Assembly: GCA_963815045.1 (NCBI GenBank)
Contig: CAWFET010000003.1
Coordinates: 310,001 to 374,000 of the forward strand
Source of the DNA: DASUPK01 sp963815045
GTDB lineage: Bacteria; Actinomycetota; Thermoleophilia; Solirubrobacterales; 70-9
Direction of reading: 5' to 3'
Length of the DNA: 64,000 nucleotides
Positions within the stretch are counted from its first letter, which is position 1. Each line of letters begins with the position of its first letter. The notes beneath the pieces were generated by a model, which saw only the letters and a program-made list of their open reading frames with translations, searched no databases and was not told the origin of the DNA. Both the position numbers and the translations under genes were made by a program. Below, one piece after another: positions 25,734 to 36,223 of the stretch.

Positions 25734-26848
25734 TTTCCTTCCTCCTCTCCCTCTACGGCGACGGTCTGTTCCGCGCGCCATCCAATTTTCACTTTGCGGC
25801 CGCGTTCTGCCTGGACCTCCGCGGAGGTCGTCTCCAGGTTCTGGCGGACGATTTGGAGCTGTCCCCCCGCTTCGAGGTCGACGAGATACCGCGTGATCAT
25901 CCCGGCGTAGGAGACGTCTTTGATCGTCCCCTCCTCGACATGAAGTCCCTTGGGCGCCTTGCCGTCGTCGACGAAGAAGATCTTCTCCGGGCGCACGGTG
26001 ATGCGCTGGCCATCGCGCTCGAGCAGGTTCGAGACGCCGACGAAGCCGGCGACGAAGGCGTTGGCCGGGCGCTCGTAGATCTCCGTCGGCGGCCCGATCT
26101 GCTCGACCCGGCCCTCGCTGAAGACCGCGATCCGGTCGGACATCGTCAGGGCCTCATCCTGGTCGTGGGTCACGTAGATGAACGTGATCCCGACCTGGCC
26201 CTGGATCGCCTTGAGCTCGACCTGCATCTGCTCGCGCAGCTTCAGGTCGAGGGCGCCGAGCGGCTCGTCCAGGAGCAGGACCCGCGGCTCGTTGACGATC
26301 GCCCGCGCCAGCGCGACGCGCTGCTGCTGGCCGCCCGAGAGCTGGTTCGGCTTGCGTTCCTCGTACCCGCCGAGGCGAACGGTCGCCAGCGCCTCGGTGG
26401 CGCGCTTGCGGCGCTCCGCCCTGTCGACCCCCTTCACGCGCAGTCCGTAGGCGACGTTGTCGCCCACGCTCATGTGGGGGAAGAGGGCGTAGTCCTGGAA
26501 GACCGTGTTGACGGAGCGGTCGTAGGGCGGCTGGCCGGTCACGTCATTCCCGCCGAGCTCGACGCGGCCGGTGTCCGGCTCCTCGAAGCCGGCGATCATG
26601 CGAAGGGTCGTGGTCTTTCCCGATCCCGACGGCCCCAGCAGCGTGAAGAACTCGCCGCGCTTCACCTCGAGGTCGAGGTCTTGCACGGCGGCCACCTCGC
26701 CGTAGTGCTTGCTCACCCCAACGAGCCGGACGTCGACGTCCTCGCCGCCGGGCGCGGCGCCGGACTCCTCCTCACTCGTTGCCTGGGTCGAGGCTACGGC
26801 CTTCTCCTTCGCTGGCTTAGGTACCGGGTCGCTGTGCGCACCGTACAA
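25730..26848 (-). CDS. potA: Second PotA-like ABC transporter ATPase
   Basis: This 372-residue ATPase has Walker A GPSGSGKTTTLRM near residue 72, Q-loop VFQDYALFPH, signature LSGGQQQRVALARAI, Walker B RVLLLDEPLGALD, H-loop YVTHDQDEA and a C-terminal TOBE-like domain. The first 40 residues are a polar tail before VRLVGVSKHYGEV. The start is uncertain: the only in-frame candidate upstream of the fold is a TTG at 26848 without a good ribosome site. That TTG lies in a GCGTTGTACGGTG stretch also found ahead of the aminotransferase gene. Confidence 0.9.
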   Translation of the reverse strand: MYGAHSDPVPKPAKEKAVASTQATSEEESGAAPGGEDVDVRLVGVSKHYGEVAAVQDLDLEVKRGEFFTLLGPSGSGKTTTLRMIAGFEEPDTGRVELGGNDVTGQPPYDRSVNTVFQDYALFPHMSVGDNVAYGLRVKGVDRAERRKRATEALATVRLGGYEERKPNQLSGGQQQRVALARAIVNEPRVLLLDEPLGALDLKLREQMQVELKAIQGQVGITFIYVTHDQDEALTMSDRIAVFSEGRVEQIGPPTEIYERPANAFVAGFVGVSNLLERDGQRITVRPEKIFFVDDGKAPKGLHVEEGTIKDVSYAGMITRYLVDLEAGGQLQIVRQNLETTSAEVQAERGRKVKIGWRAEQTVAVEGEEEGK

Positions 26849-26919
26849 CGCACCCCGGTGAGGCCTTAGGTATATCCGAGCGCCGCCCCGCCTCGCGGGG
26901 ACACGATGGACAATCTTTG

Positions 26920-26972
26920 CGGGATGCCTTGGACATCCCGCCTTCTACGTAGCGGCCACCGCTCGTGGCCGC
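26920..26972 (-). terminator. Tandem hairpins between the NlpC/P60 gene and the second Pot operon
   Basis: Two palindromes follow the stop of the NlpC/P60 gene: GCGGCCAC/GTGGCCGC (26952-26972, 5-base loop) and CGGGATG/CATCCCG (26920-26940, 7-base loop). They probably end transcription before the second Pot operon. The first, with the flanking GGCTCTATGGGGAAGC, belongs to the dispersed repeat also seen at 37055-37089. The rest of 26849-26993 should hold the Pot promoter. Confidence 0.6.
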
Positions 26973-26993
26973 GGCTCTATGGGGAAGCGGTCC

Positions 26994-27584
26994 CTAGTAC
27001 CCGGGGAAGTACTTCGCGGTGAAGCCGGCCATCTTCCGCTTCTTCTTCCGCCACCGCGGACCCGAGCCCTGGTTCCACCGGTCTCCGCCGGAGGAGGTGT
27101 CAAACCGCAGGCCCGCCACGATCATGTAGGCGTGGCTCGCGTTCGCGTAGACCGTGATCCAGCGACCCTTGCCGGGTGCGCCCCAGCTGCTGGCCAGAGG
27201 ACCGGAGGGCTCCGGGCTCGACAGCATTCCGGCCGCGTGCAGTACGTAGCTCACGGCTCCGGAGCAGTCATAGCCGGTGTCGGTGAAGCTTCTGTGGCCA
27301 CCACCCCAGTGGTAGGGGAAGGTGTGGATCGCGTTACCCGCCGCGATCGCCGCCTGGATGTTGGCGGGCGCGTCCGAGGGCGCCACGGCCGTACCGTCCT
27401 TGCGCAGCTTGGCGCGGCCGGGAGGGCCGACCGGCGCGGCCGGATCGGTCGATGTCGTGGTGGTGCCGCCGGGTGTGCCGGTGCCACCGGTCTGCGCGGC
27501 CGCTGGTACGGCCACGGCCAGTGCTGAAATCGCTGTGACCCCCGCCACTGCGAGGCGACGCTTGAGGCTAGATGTGCTTCGCAT
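26994..27584 (-). CDS. Secreted NlpC/P60 cell-wall hydrolase (copy 1)
   Basis: This 196-residue protein starts at the ATG at 27584 behind AAGGAGAA. It has a signal peptide (AVAGVTAISALAVAVPAAAQ), a Thr/Pro/Gly linker, and an NlpC/P60 core with catalytic cysteine in GYDCSGAVSYVLHAAG and histidine in NASHAYMIVAGLRFDT. The end is short and basic (WRKKKRKMAGF). It should cleave peptidoglycan peptide stems. It lies behind a c-di-AMP riboswitch at 27601-27735, a classic link between c-di-AMP and wall hydrolases in actinobacteria. It is one of three tandem paralogues. Confidence 0.9.
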   Translation of the reverse strand: MRSTSSLKRRLAVAGVTAISALAVAVPAAAQTGGTGTPGGTTTTSTDPAAPVGPPGRAKLRKDGTAVAPSDAPANIQAAIAAGNAIHTFPYHWGGGHRSFTDTGYDCSGAVSYVLHAAGMLSSPEPSGPLASSWGAPGKGRWITVYANASHAYMIVAGLRFDTSSGGDRWNQGSGPRWRKKKRKMAGFTAKYFPGY

Positions 27585-27600
27585 CAACAGTTCTCCTTTG

Positions 27601-27735
27601 CAGGCCTGCGGGGTTAGCTGACGGGCTGGCGCTTAAGGAGCCTGCGCCCCCACCCTTCGACTGCGGTGGGTTAGCCCCAAAACTTGGTTCCCCCGCTCCC
27701 ATCTCCTCTGTCGGATGGGACTCGGCGTAACTCGC
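27601..27735 (-). promoter_or_regulatory. Cyclic di-AMP riboswitch (ydaO/yuaA leader)
   Basis: The minus-strand leader carries the conserved ydaO blocks in order: CGCCGAGTC, GAGCGGGGGAACCAAG, TTGGGGCTAA and, near the 3' end, CCGTCAGCTAACCCCG then AGGC. The last block is the hallmark of the family (Rfam ydaO-yuaA). The leader ends about 14 bases before the start codon of the first NlpC/P60 gene. High c-di-AMP should lower expression of that hydrolase. The bounds are approximate. Confidence 0.9.
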
Positions 27736-27954
27736 GCGGGACCTTACCAAACGTGAGAGATCCCTTGCAATCGACAACCGTTTGCTCGTGACTTCAGGCA
27801 CGATCTTTGGATTCGACGCCCGTGAGGCAGGGTCCTGCCGCCTTTGGACATCAATCGGGAGGCCTGCGAAAGCGGCACGCCGCGCCGCCTGGGAGAGGCG
27901 GCGCGGCGTACCTAGGGGAGGAGAGGTGGCCTCGATGAGGCCGCACGCAGGCGG

Positions 27955-28524
27955 CTAGAGGCCCGGGGAGAAGCGCGTCGAGTAGCCGGTGGCTGCTCGC
28001 ATGTTGAAACGCCACCGCGGTCCCGAGCCCTGGTTGAGAGACTCGCCCGCCGCGGAGGTGTCGAACCGCAGCCCGGCGACCGTCATCCAGGCGTGGGTCC
28101 GGTTGGCGTACACGGTGATCCAGGAACCGATGCCCGGGACGCCCCAGGCCATCAGCGGTCCGGAGGCCATCGGACTGGGAAGCAGGCCGGCCGCGTGCAG
28201 CACGTAGCTGACCGCGCCCGAGCAGTCGTAGCCCTTGGACTTGAAACTGCGATGGCCTCCGCCCCAGATGTAGGGGCGCTTGTGGATCCTGTTGGCCGCC
28301 TTGATCGCCTTTCGGATCTGCCGCGGCGCGTTGGCCGGCGGGATCGCCTTGCCGCTGGGCAGGATCTGGGCGGTTCCGCTCGGGGCCGTCGAGGTCGTGA
28401 CGCTGCCGGGCGACCCCGTCCCGCCAGTCTGGGCCATGGCCGGTACCGCGGCGCTGAGCGACGCGACCAACAGCAGCCCTGCGAAGGCCAGCTTCCTGCC
28501 TCTGCTGAGTGTGTATGACCGCAA
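27955..28524 (-). CDS. Secreted NlpC/P60 cell-wall hydrolase (copy 2)
   Basis: This 189-residue paralogue starts at a TTG at 28524 that has AAGGAG six bases upstream. It has a signal peptide (LAFAGLLLVASLSAAVPAMAQ), catalytic cysteine in GYDCSGAVSYVLHAAG and histidine in NRTHAWMTVAGLRFDT. It is collinear with copies 1 and 3. The riboswitch at 28541-28670 controls it. The gap between this gene and copy 1 (27736-27954) beyond the riboswitch should hold the copy 1 promoter, and I see no gene in it. Confidence 0.9.
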   Translation of the reverse strand: MRSYTLSRGRKLAFAGLLLVASLSAAVPAMAQTGGTGSPGSVTTSTAPSGTAQILPSGKAIPPANAPRQIRKAIKAANRIHKRPYIWGGGHRSFKSKGYDCSGAVSYVLHAAGLLPSPMASGPLMAWGVPGIGSWITVYANRTHAWMTVAGLRFDTSAAGESLNQGSGPRWRFNMRAATGYSTRFSPGL

Positions 28525-28540
28525 ACCGTTCTCCTTCGTC

Positions 28541-28670
28541 GGCCTACGGGGTTAGCTGACGGGCTACCGCTAAAGGACTCGCGGCTCCACTCTTCGGTGG
28601 ATTAGCCCCAACTGCTTGGTTCCCCCGCTCTCGGCCCGCCCTGGCGGGGTCGAGATTCGGCGTTTGGTTC
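28541..28670 (-). promoter_or_regulatory. Cyclic di-AMP riboswitch (ydaO/yuaA leader)
   Basis: This leader has ACGCCGAATC, GAGCGGGGGAACCAAG, TTGGGGCTAATCC and CCGTCAGCTAACCCCG then TAGGC, an even closer match to the ydaO consensus than the first copy. It ends about 17 bases before the TTG of the second NlpC/P60 gene. The variable P-stems differ between the two copies while the ligand-contact blocks are kept, which indicates selection on RNA structure. Confidence 0.92.
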
Positions 28671-28735
28671 GCGCGAAAATGTAGCAGGGTCCGCGGAACT
28701 GTGAGGAGGTACTCATACGAGGGTGGCGAACGGAG

Positions 28736-28829
28736 GGCTTCGCCATCAACTCGCGGCCATAAGCGGCCACCCAGCATGAGCAGCTTCGCCCGCGGCCTAC
28801 GCTCCTGAGTTGAGTGGCCTGGTGGCCGC
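28736..28829 (-). repeat. Dispersed two-hairpin repeat (copy 2)
   Basis: Read on the minus strand, this 94-base block has unit A (GCGGCCACCAGGCC... ending GGGCGAAGC) and then unit B (GTGGCCGCTTATGGCCGC... ending TGATGGCGAAGCC). A block of nearly the same length, order and sequence lies on the plus strand at 36995-37089. Unit B agrees at 29 of 35 positions. The block starts at the stop codon of the third NlpC/P60 gene. Confidence 0.75.
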
Positions 28830-29407
28830 TACAGCCCTGGGAAGTGGCGCACGGCGAACCCGGTGCCGGTGCGCAGCGTGTAGCGCCAGCGAGGTCCGCG
28901 TCCCTGGTTGACCGTCTCGCCGCGCGGAGAGGTGTCGTAGCGCAGCCCGGCGATGTACATGTAGGTGTGGGTCTTGTTGGCGAAGACCGTGATCCAGCTG
29001 CCCGGGCCTGACATCCCCCACCAGGCGAGCTGCCCGGAGACGAGCGGCGAGCTGAGCAGTCCGGCGGCGTGGAGCACGTAGCTGACCGCGCCGGAGCAGT
29101 CGTAGCCTCTCGCCTTGAAGCTCCGATGGCCCCCGCCCCAGATGTAGGTCTTCCTGTGGATGCGGTTCGCCGCCTGGATCGCCCGCACCACGGCGAAGGG
29201 AGCGCCGGCGGGGATGTTGGCCTTGCCGTTGGGCAGGAGCGCGGCCGTGCTGGGAGAGGGCGAGGTTCCGGCCGGGGCGCCGGGCTCGGTGGTGGTCGTC
29301 GTCCCCTCGGTCTGACCGGCCGCCGGCGCGGCCGCGATCAGCGCGAGGCAAAACAGGAGTCCTGCCAGTCCGAGCCTGCGCGAAGCGTGATATGAGCGAG
29401 ACAGCAT
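28829..29407 (-). CDS. Secreted NlpC/P60 cell-wall hydrolase (copy 3)
   Basis: This 192-residue paralogue starts at the ATG at 29407 behind GAGGAGAG. It has a signal peptide (LGLAGLLFCLALIAAAPAAGQ), a Thr/Pro linker, catalytic cysteine in GYDCSGAVSYVLHAAG and histidine in NKTHTYMYIAGLRYDT. Unlike its two downstream paralogues it has no riboswitch: the 29408-29526 leader lacks the GTCAGCTAACC block. It is probably expressed independently of c-di-AMP. Confidence 0.9.
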   Translation of the reverse strand: MLSRSYHASRRLGLAGLLFCLALIAAAPAAGQTEGTTTTTEPGAPAGTSPSPSTAALLPNGKANIPAGAPFAVVRAIQAANRIHRKTYIWGGGHRSFKARGYDCSGAVSYVLHAAGLLSSPLVSGQLAWWGMSGPGSWITVFANKTHTYMYIAGLRYDTSPRGETVNQGRGPRWRYTLRTGTGFAVRHFPGL

Positions 29408-29486
29408 CAATCTCTCCTCGGCTCCAACCCCTCATGACTGAAGCCTTTTCTCCTGCAAACGACCGTAGCAGAGCAAACCCCGTTTG

Positions 29487-29500
29487 TGAGCGAGCGCTCA
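29487..29500 (+). promoter_or_regulatory. Palindromic operator upstream of the SDR gene
   Basis: TGAGCG-AG-CGCTCA is a perfect 14-base palindrome 15 bases upstream of a TAGTTT -10 box. The size and symmetry suit a TetR- or GntR-type repressor. It also lies in the upstream region of the divergent NlpC/P60 gene, so it could affect both. Confidence 0.55.
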
Positions 29501-29514
29501 TAGACGCGGACATG

Positions 29515-29520
29515 TAGTTT
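29515..29520 (+). promoter_or_regulatory. Leaderless -10 box of the SDR gene
   Basis: TAGTTT ends six bases before the GTG start at 29527, and no ribosome binding site is present. The predicted mRNA begins at the start codon. Confidence 0.55.
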
Positions 29521-29526
29521 CACGGC

Positions 29527-30333
29527 GTGGATCTCGAGGGGAAGCGGGTGCTGCTCAGCGGCGCCACCGGGGGCATCGGGCGGGCAATCGCCGAGGAGCT
29601 GGCGGGTCGCGGGGCGAATATCGTCGTGAGCTCGCGTCGCGAGGAGGAGCTCGCTGAGCTCGTTCGCGCCCTGCCGGGCGGCGCCGACCGCCACGAGGTG
29701 GTCGTGGCCGACCTCGCCGAGGACGGCGCCGCGGAGAAGCTCGTCGAGGACGCGGGCGACGTCGAGATCCTGGTCGCGAACGCTGCGTTGCCGGCGAGCG
29801 GCAAGCTCGACGACTTCAGCTCGACTGAGGTCCAGCGCGCGATCCGCGTCAACTTCGAGTCCCCGATCCTGATGGCGCGAGCGCTCGCGCCGAAACTCGC
29901 CAGGAAGGGGGAGGGGCATCTGGTCTTCATCTCCTCGCTTTCCGGGAAGGTCGGCTCGCCACGGGCGGCGCTCTACGGGGCGACCAAGTTCGGCCTGCGG
30001 GGATTCGCCTTCGGCCTGCGCGAGGACATGCATCCCCACGGCGTCGGCGTCTCCATCGTCTCGCCCGGCTTCGTGCGGGGCGCGGGCATGTGGGCGGACG
30101 CCGACGTGGACCCGCCTCCGATGATCGGCATGACGACGCCGGCGAAGGTGGCCAAGGCCGTCGCGCGGGCGATCGAGCGCAACCGCAACGAGATCACGGT
30201 GGCGCCGCGGCGGCAGCGATTCGTGGCCGAGATCGGTTATCGGCATCCGGAGCTCGCGGCGCGAATGCAGCGGCGCAGCGGCGCGGAGCGGATCGCGTCC
30301 GACCTCGCGGCCGGACAGGCAGACAAGCGCTAG
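29527..30333 (+). CDS. Short-chain dehydrogenase/reductase
   Basis: This is a 268-residue classical SDR. The cofactor loop is SGATGGIGRAIAEELAGRG near residue 12, followed by the NANA-type LVANAALPASG near residue 83. The catalytic serine is in FISSLSGKVGS near 138 and the YxxxK pair is in YGATKFGLRGFAFG near 152. It starts at the GTG at 29527 with a leaderless-type promoter and a palindromic operator. The C-terminal third is variable, so the substrate cannot be named. The gene is single and not part of an obvious operon. Confidence 0.9.
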   Translation: MDLEGKRVLLSGATGGIGRAIAEELAGRGANIVVSSRREEELAELVRALPGGADRHEVVVADLAEDGAAEKLVEDAGDVEILVANAALPASGKLDDFSSTEVQRAIRVNFESPILMARALAPKLARKGEGHLVFISSLSGKVGSPRAALYGATKFGLRGFAFGLREDMHPHGVGVSIVSPGFVRGAGMWADADVDPPPMIGMTTPAKVAKAVARAIERNRNEITVAPRRQRFVAEIGYRHPELAARMQRRSGAERIASDLAAGQADKR

Positions 30334-30423
30334 CTCCGGTTATTCTTCTCGGAGCGCGTCACGGAGGACGCGCGGCGCGCCGAGGGACGCGCCTCCATCG
30401 TTGGAGATAGGACAGGAGAGGTA

Positions 30424-32748
30424 ATGCGGAAGCTCGTGCTGGTGTCGGCAATCGTCGGTTCGTTGTTCGCTGCGTCGAACGCGCAGGCAGCGATCCCGGA
30501 TGTCTTCGGTGGTGCGCTCACCTGCACCGATGCGGGCACACAGAGGCAATGCGGGACCGACACGAGCAGCGACAGCGGCTCGGGCACTCGCAGCACGGCG
30601 CCCTCCTGGGACGGCACTCCGATCGACGTCAAGGTCGCCTTCCCCGCCGATCCGAGTCCGAGCCCCGACGGCAACTATCCCCTGATCATCCTGGGCCACG
30701 GCTACGGCGGATCCAAGAACAGCTTCCTGTTCAGCGACATGACGCGGTTCACCGACCGCGGCTACGCCGTGTTCGCGATGACCGCGCGCGGGTTCCACCA
30801 GTCCTGCGGCCAGGCCAACGCGATCTCGGCGGCCACACCCGGCGCCTGCGACAACGGCTACATCCACCTGATGGATGACCGCTATGAGATCCGCGACGCG
30901 CAGTTCTTCGCGGGCGAGCTTGCCGACGAGGGCCTGGTCGATGGCCAGCGGGTCGGGGCGATCGGCGGCTCTTACGGCGGCGGCCTTTCGCTCCAGCTGG
31001 CCACGCTGAAGGATCGCGTGATGCTGCCCGATGGCAGCCTGGCGCCCTGGACGAGCCCTGTGAATGGCATCCCGATGCGAATTGCCGGTGCGGCCCCGGA
31101 CATCCCGTGGAGCGACCTGGCCTACTCGCTCACGCCGAATGGGCACAAGCTCGACTACGTCGCCGACCCGGCCTACAACGGCCGGATGGGGATCGAGAAG
31201 GAGTCGTTCAACAACGGCTTGTATGCGACCGTCAACCCCTTGGGAGCGGGCCTCTACTGCGGCGAGGCTCCGTACCCGTCGCCGTGCACCGACTTCGGTG
31301 CCGACGTCACGTCGTGGAAGGCCCGGATCGAGCAGGGGGAGCCCTATGACGGCGATCAGGCCGCGCAGGCGATCCTCGAGGAGATCAAGGCGCACCACTC
31401 CGCGTACTACATCGACCATTCCGTGGCGCCCGCACCGCTGCTGATCTCGAACGGCTTCAGTGACGATCTCTTCCCGGCGGACGAGGCGATCGGCTACTAC
31501 AACCGGATTCGGGCGCAGTATCCGACCGCGCCGATCTCGCTCTTCTTCGGCGACTTCGGGCACATGCGCGCTCTCAACAAGACGGATGTGACCGATGCCC
31601 TCAACAACGCGGACGACGCCTGGCTCGACCATTACGTGAAGGGCACGGGCTCCCAGCCGTTCCAGGGTGCGACCGCCTACACCCTGACCTGTCCGTCATC
31701 GGCTCCTTCCGGCGGCCCGTATCAGGCGGGGAGCTGGGCGGGTCTCTCGCACGGGGTCGTCCGCTTCGCCGACAGCGCCAGCAAGACGATCTCCGCGAGC
31801 GGTGGGTCTGCCAGCGTCGATGCGACCTTCGATCCGGTTCAGAACGGGGCCGGCGGGAACGCCTGCCAGACGGCCTCGGGCGACAACATCAACGGCGTCG
31901 CGACCTACAGGCTGCCGCCCGCCGGTGGGAGCGGCTACACGCTGCTCGGCTCCCCGACGGTCGTGGCGACGATCGCCGACCCGGTCGCGAATTCCGAGCT
32001 CGCAGCGCGGCTGCTGGACGTCGCTCCCGACAACACCGAGACCCTCGTTGCCCGGCAGCTCTACCGGCCGGATGTCGGGACCTCGCGTCAGGTGTTCCAG
32101 CTCCACCCGAGCGGGCACCTGTTCGCTCCCGGCCACGTCGCGAAGCTGGAGCTGCTCCCGAAGGATGCCGGCGGGAGCGCGCTCAACAGCTACGGGCGAC
32201 CGGCGAACGGCCAGGGCGACATCACCGTCTCGAACCTCGACCTGCGGCTGCCGGTGTCCGATGACCCGGGCGCGGCCGCCGGCCAGGTCGGCGCTGCGCC
32301 CGCATTGCCGCTTCCCTGCGGCATGGCGATCGCGCCGGAGTTCTCCTCCGCCGACTACGTCCGAGCCACGCTCGGCGCGGGCAAGCTCAAGATCAAGGGC
32401 AAGAAGGCGAAGGTGCCGGTCGACTCGGCGCCGGGCTCGAATCCCTGCCAGGTTCAGGTCAAGCTGCTGGGCGCCGGCAAGGCAACTGCCAGCGCCGCCA
32501 AGAAGAAGAAGAAGAAGAAGAAGAAGGGCAAGTACCTGGGCAAGGGCGGCGCGACCATCGCCGGTGGCCACAGCGCGATCGTCAAGGTCAAGCTGAGCAA
32601 GCGCGGACGCCGGGCGCTTTCGAAGGGCAGTGCCGTGCGCGTTCAGGTGACCACGATCGACCCCACCGGCGACACCGCTCAGACCACGAAGGTCAAGCTC
32701 GGCAAGAAGCACAAGAAGCACAAGAAGCACAAGAAGCACAAGAAGTAG
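30424..32748 (+). CDS. Secreted alpha/beta hydrolase (CocE/S15-like) with Lys/His-rich tail
   Basis: This 774-residue protein has a signal peptide (MRKLVLVSAIVGSLFAASNAQA) and an alpha/beta-hydrolase domain. Visible parts are LIILGHGYGGSKNS near residue 80, the nucleophile elbow GAIGGSYGGGLSLQ near residue 180 and a likely acid/His region SNGFSDDLFPADE and GDFGHMRALN near residues 340-385. The layout resembles X-Pro dipeptidyl-peptidase/CocE proteins, with a beta-rich C-terminal domain. The last 120 residues are Lys-rich: nine Lys near residue 697, then four KKH repeats ending in KK. It is probably an exported peptidase or esterase that binds acidic polymer. Confidence 0.82.
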   Translation: MRKLVLVSAIVGSLFAASNAQAAIPDVFGGALTCTDAGTQRQCGTDTSSDSGSGTRSTAPSWDGTPIDVKVAFPADPSPSPDGNYPLIILGHGYGGSKNSFLFSDMTRFTDRGYAVFAMTARGFHQSCGQANAISAATPGACDNGYIHLMDDRYEIRDAQFFAGELADEGLVDGQRVGAIGGSYGGGLSLQLATLKDRVMLPDGSLAPWTSPVNGIPMRIAGAAPDIPWSDLAYSLTPNGHKLDYVADPAYNGRMGIEKESFNNGLYATVNPLGAGLYCGEAPYPSPCTDFGADVTSWKARIEQGEPYDGDQAAQAILEEIKAHHSAYYIDHSVAPAPLLISNGFSDDLFPADEAIGYYNRIRAQYPTAPISLFFGDFGHMRALNKTDVTDALNNADDAWLDHYVKGTGSQPFQGATAYTLTCPSSAPSGGPYQAGSWAGLSHGVVRFADSASKTISASGGSASVDATFDPVQNGAGGNACQTASGDNINGVATYRLPPAGGSGYTLLGSPTVVATIADPVANSELAARLLDVAPDNTETLVARQLYRPDVGTSRQVFQLHPSGHLFAPGHVAKLELLPKDAGGSALNSYGRPANGQGDITVSNLDLRLPVSDDPGAAAGQVGAAPALPLPCGMAIAPEFSSADYVRATLGAGKLKIKGKKAKVPVDSAPGSNPCQVQVKLLGAGKATASAAKKKKKKKKKGKYLGKGGATIAGGHSAIVKVKLSKRGRRALSKGSAVRVQVTTIDPTGDTAQTTKVKLGKKHKKHKKHKKHKK
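32500..32526 (+). repeat. AAG trinucleotide repeat (nine units) within the hydrolase gene
   Basis: Nine consecutive AAG codons encode a run of nine lysines. The monotony of codon choice marks it as a slippage-prone tract in an otherwise mixed-codon, GC-rich gene. Copy number may vary between strains. Confidence 0.9.
32704..32745 (+). repeat. Nine-base tandem repeat (AAGAAGCAC) at the end of the hydrolase gene
   Basis: Four exact AAGAAGCAC units plus a final AAGAAG precede the TAG and encode the KKH-repeat tail. This is a minisatellite that could change tail length by slippage. Confidence 0.9.
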
Positions 32749-32759
32749 CGGCGCTGGAC

Positions 32760-32785
32760 CGTCCGGCGGCGTTGGCCGCCGGACG
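32760..32785 (+). terminator. Hairpin terminator after the secreted hydrolase gene
   Basis: A perfect 11-base stem (CGTCCGGCGGC with GCCGCCGGACG) around a GTTG loop lies 12 bases after the hydrolase stop. Its 3' side overlaps the -35 region of the aconitase promoter. Confidence 0.75.
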
Positions 32786-32799
32786 CCAAAGGTCATAAT
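32772..32799 (+). promoter_or_regulatory. Aconitase promoter, leaderless type
   Basis: TTGGCC (32772-32777) and CATAAT (32794-32799) are 16 bases apart. The GTG start at 32806 follows the -10 box by six bases, with no ribosome site. The -35 box sits in the terminator stem of the upstream gene, so termination and initiation signals are interleaved. Confidence 0.65.
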
Positions 32800-32805
32800 C
32801 CCCGT

Positions 32806-35622
<2,817 letters not shown>

Positions 35623-35723
35623 GTAATTCGCCGAGTCTCTTGACCCCGGTCGGGGGTGGGGTTAGGCTCGCCCGGCCGGCGAGGGGCCCGGCGATGGGGA
35701 TTTGACGTGGCAAGGAGAACCAC

Positions 35724-36041
35724 GTGGGCGTTCTCAGCGCGTTGCGCCCGGGACATTGGATCGGCCTCGGCCTGGTGGCGGCCCTGATCGCCACCGGCGC
35801 CTGGACCAACATCTTCGGCCTCCTGGGCGGCGATTCGAGCAAGGCTCAGCGGCTCAACACCTGCCTCCATAACCACGGAGTCAACATCGCATCGCTTGCG
35901 ACGAGCATCGGCGACCCGACGACGCTGCTGCGTGGCGCGAAGGCGACCGATCAGCTGATCCACCAGGCGGCGAAGAACAACCAGATCAAGAACGGCGAGG
36001 CGCGGACCGTGATGTCCTGCCTCCATCGCATCGATCGCTGA
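35724..36041 (+). CDS. Small membrane-anchored protein of unknown function
   Basis: This 105-residue protein starts at the GTG at 35724 behind AAGGAGA. One N-terminal membrane segment (WIGLGLVAALIATGAW, residues 12-27) is followed by a soluble domain with two cysteines (NTCLHNHG near 45 and MSCLHRIDR near the end) that could pair. I recognise no family. It lies 101 bases after aconitase and has its own ribosome site. Confidence 0.65.
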   Translation: MGVLSALRPGHWIGLGLVAALIATGAWTNIFGLLGGDSSKAQRLNTCLHNHGVNIASLATSIGDPTTLLRGAKATDQLIHQAAKNNQIKNGEARTVMSCLHRIDR

Positions 36042-36104
36042 CGAGAGACGCGGTCTGGCGGTGGGCCCCCGTTTCCCCTATTTGCTTTGGTCGCACAAAG
36101 AAGC

Positions 36105-36223
36105 GGCGTGGCGGGGCCGCGGGAGGCAGGGGGTCCACACGGCCCGCGCCACGCCTGCGCGTCGGTAGCCAGGGAGGGATTTCCGACGCGATCGTTCCCG
36201 GAGGCGGGACTGTCCCGGGAACG
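36105..36223. terminator. Two strong hairpins between convergent genes
   Basis: The 36042-36229 gap has no gene. It holds an imperfect 15-base stem (36105-36119 with 36140-36155) and a 9-base stem CGTTCCCGG/CCGGGAACG (36193-36201 with 36215-36223). They sit between a rightward and a leftward gene and most simply serve as a two-way terminator. A structured RNA cannot be excluded. Confidence 0.55.

Noticed and set aside
24507..25781. Longer Arg-rich start of the second binding protein
   Set aside because: It overlaps the ATPase C-terminus. The GTG at 25733 has a ribosome site, a GTGA overlap and a proper signal peptide.
26839..26851. Shared GCGTTGTACGGTG as proof of common regulation
   Set aside because: A single 13-base match is expected by chance many times in a window of this size, so it is kept only as a hint tied to its location.
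32500..32745. Tandem repeats as a CRISPR array
   Set aside because: The units are 3 and 9 bases, in frame within a gene, with no spacers.
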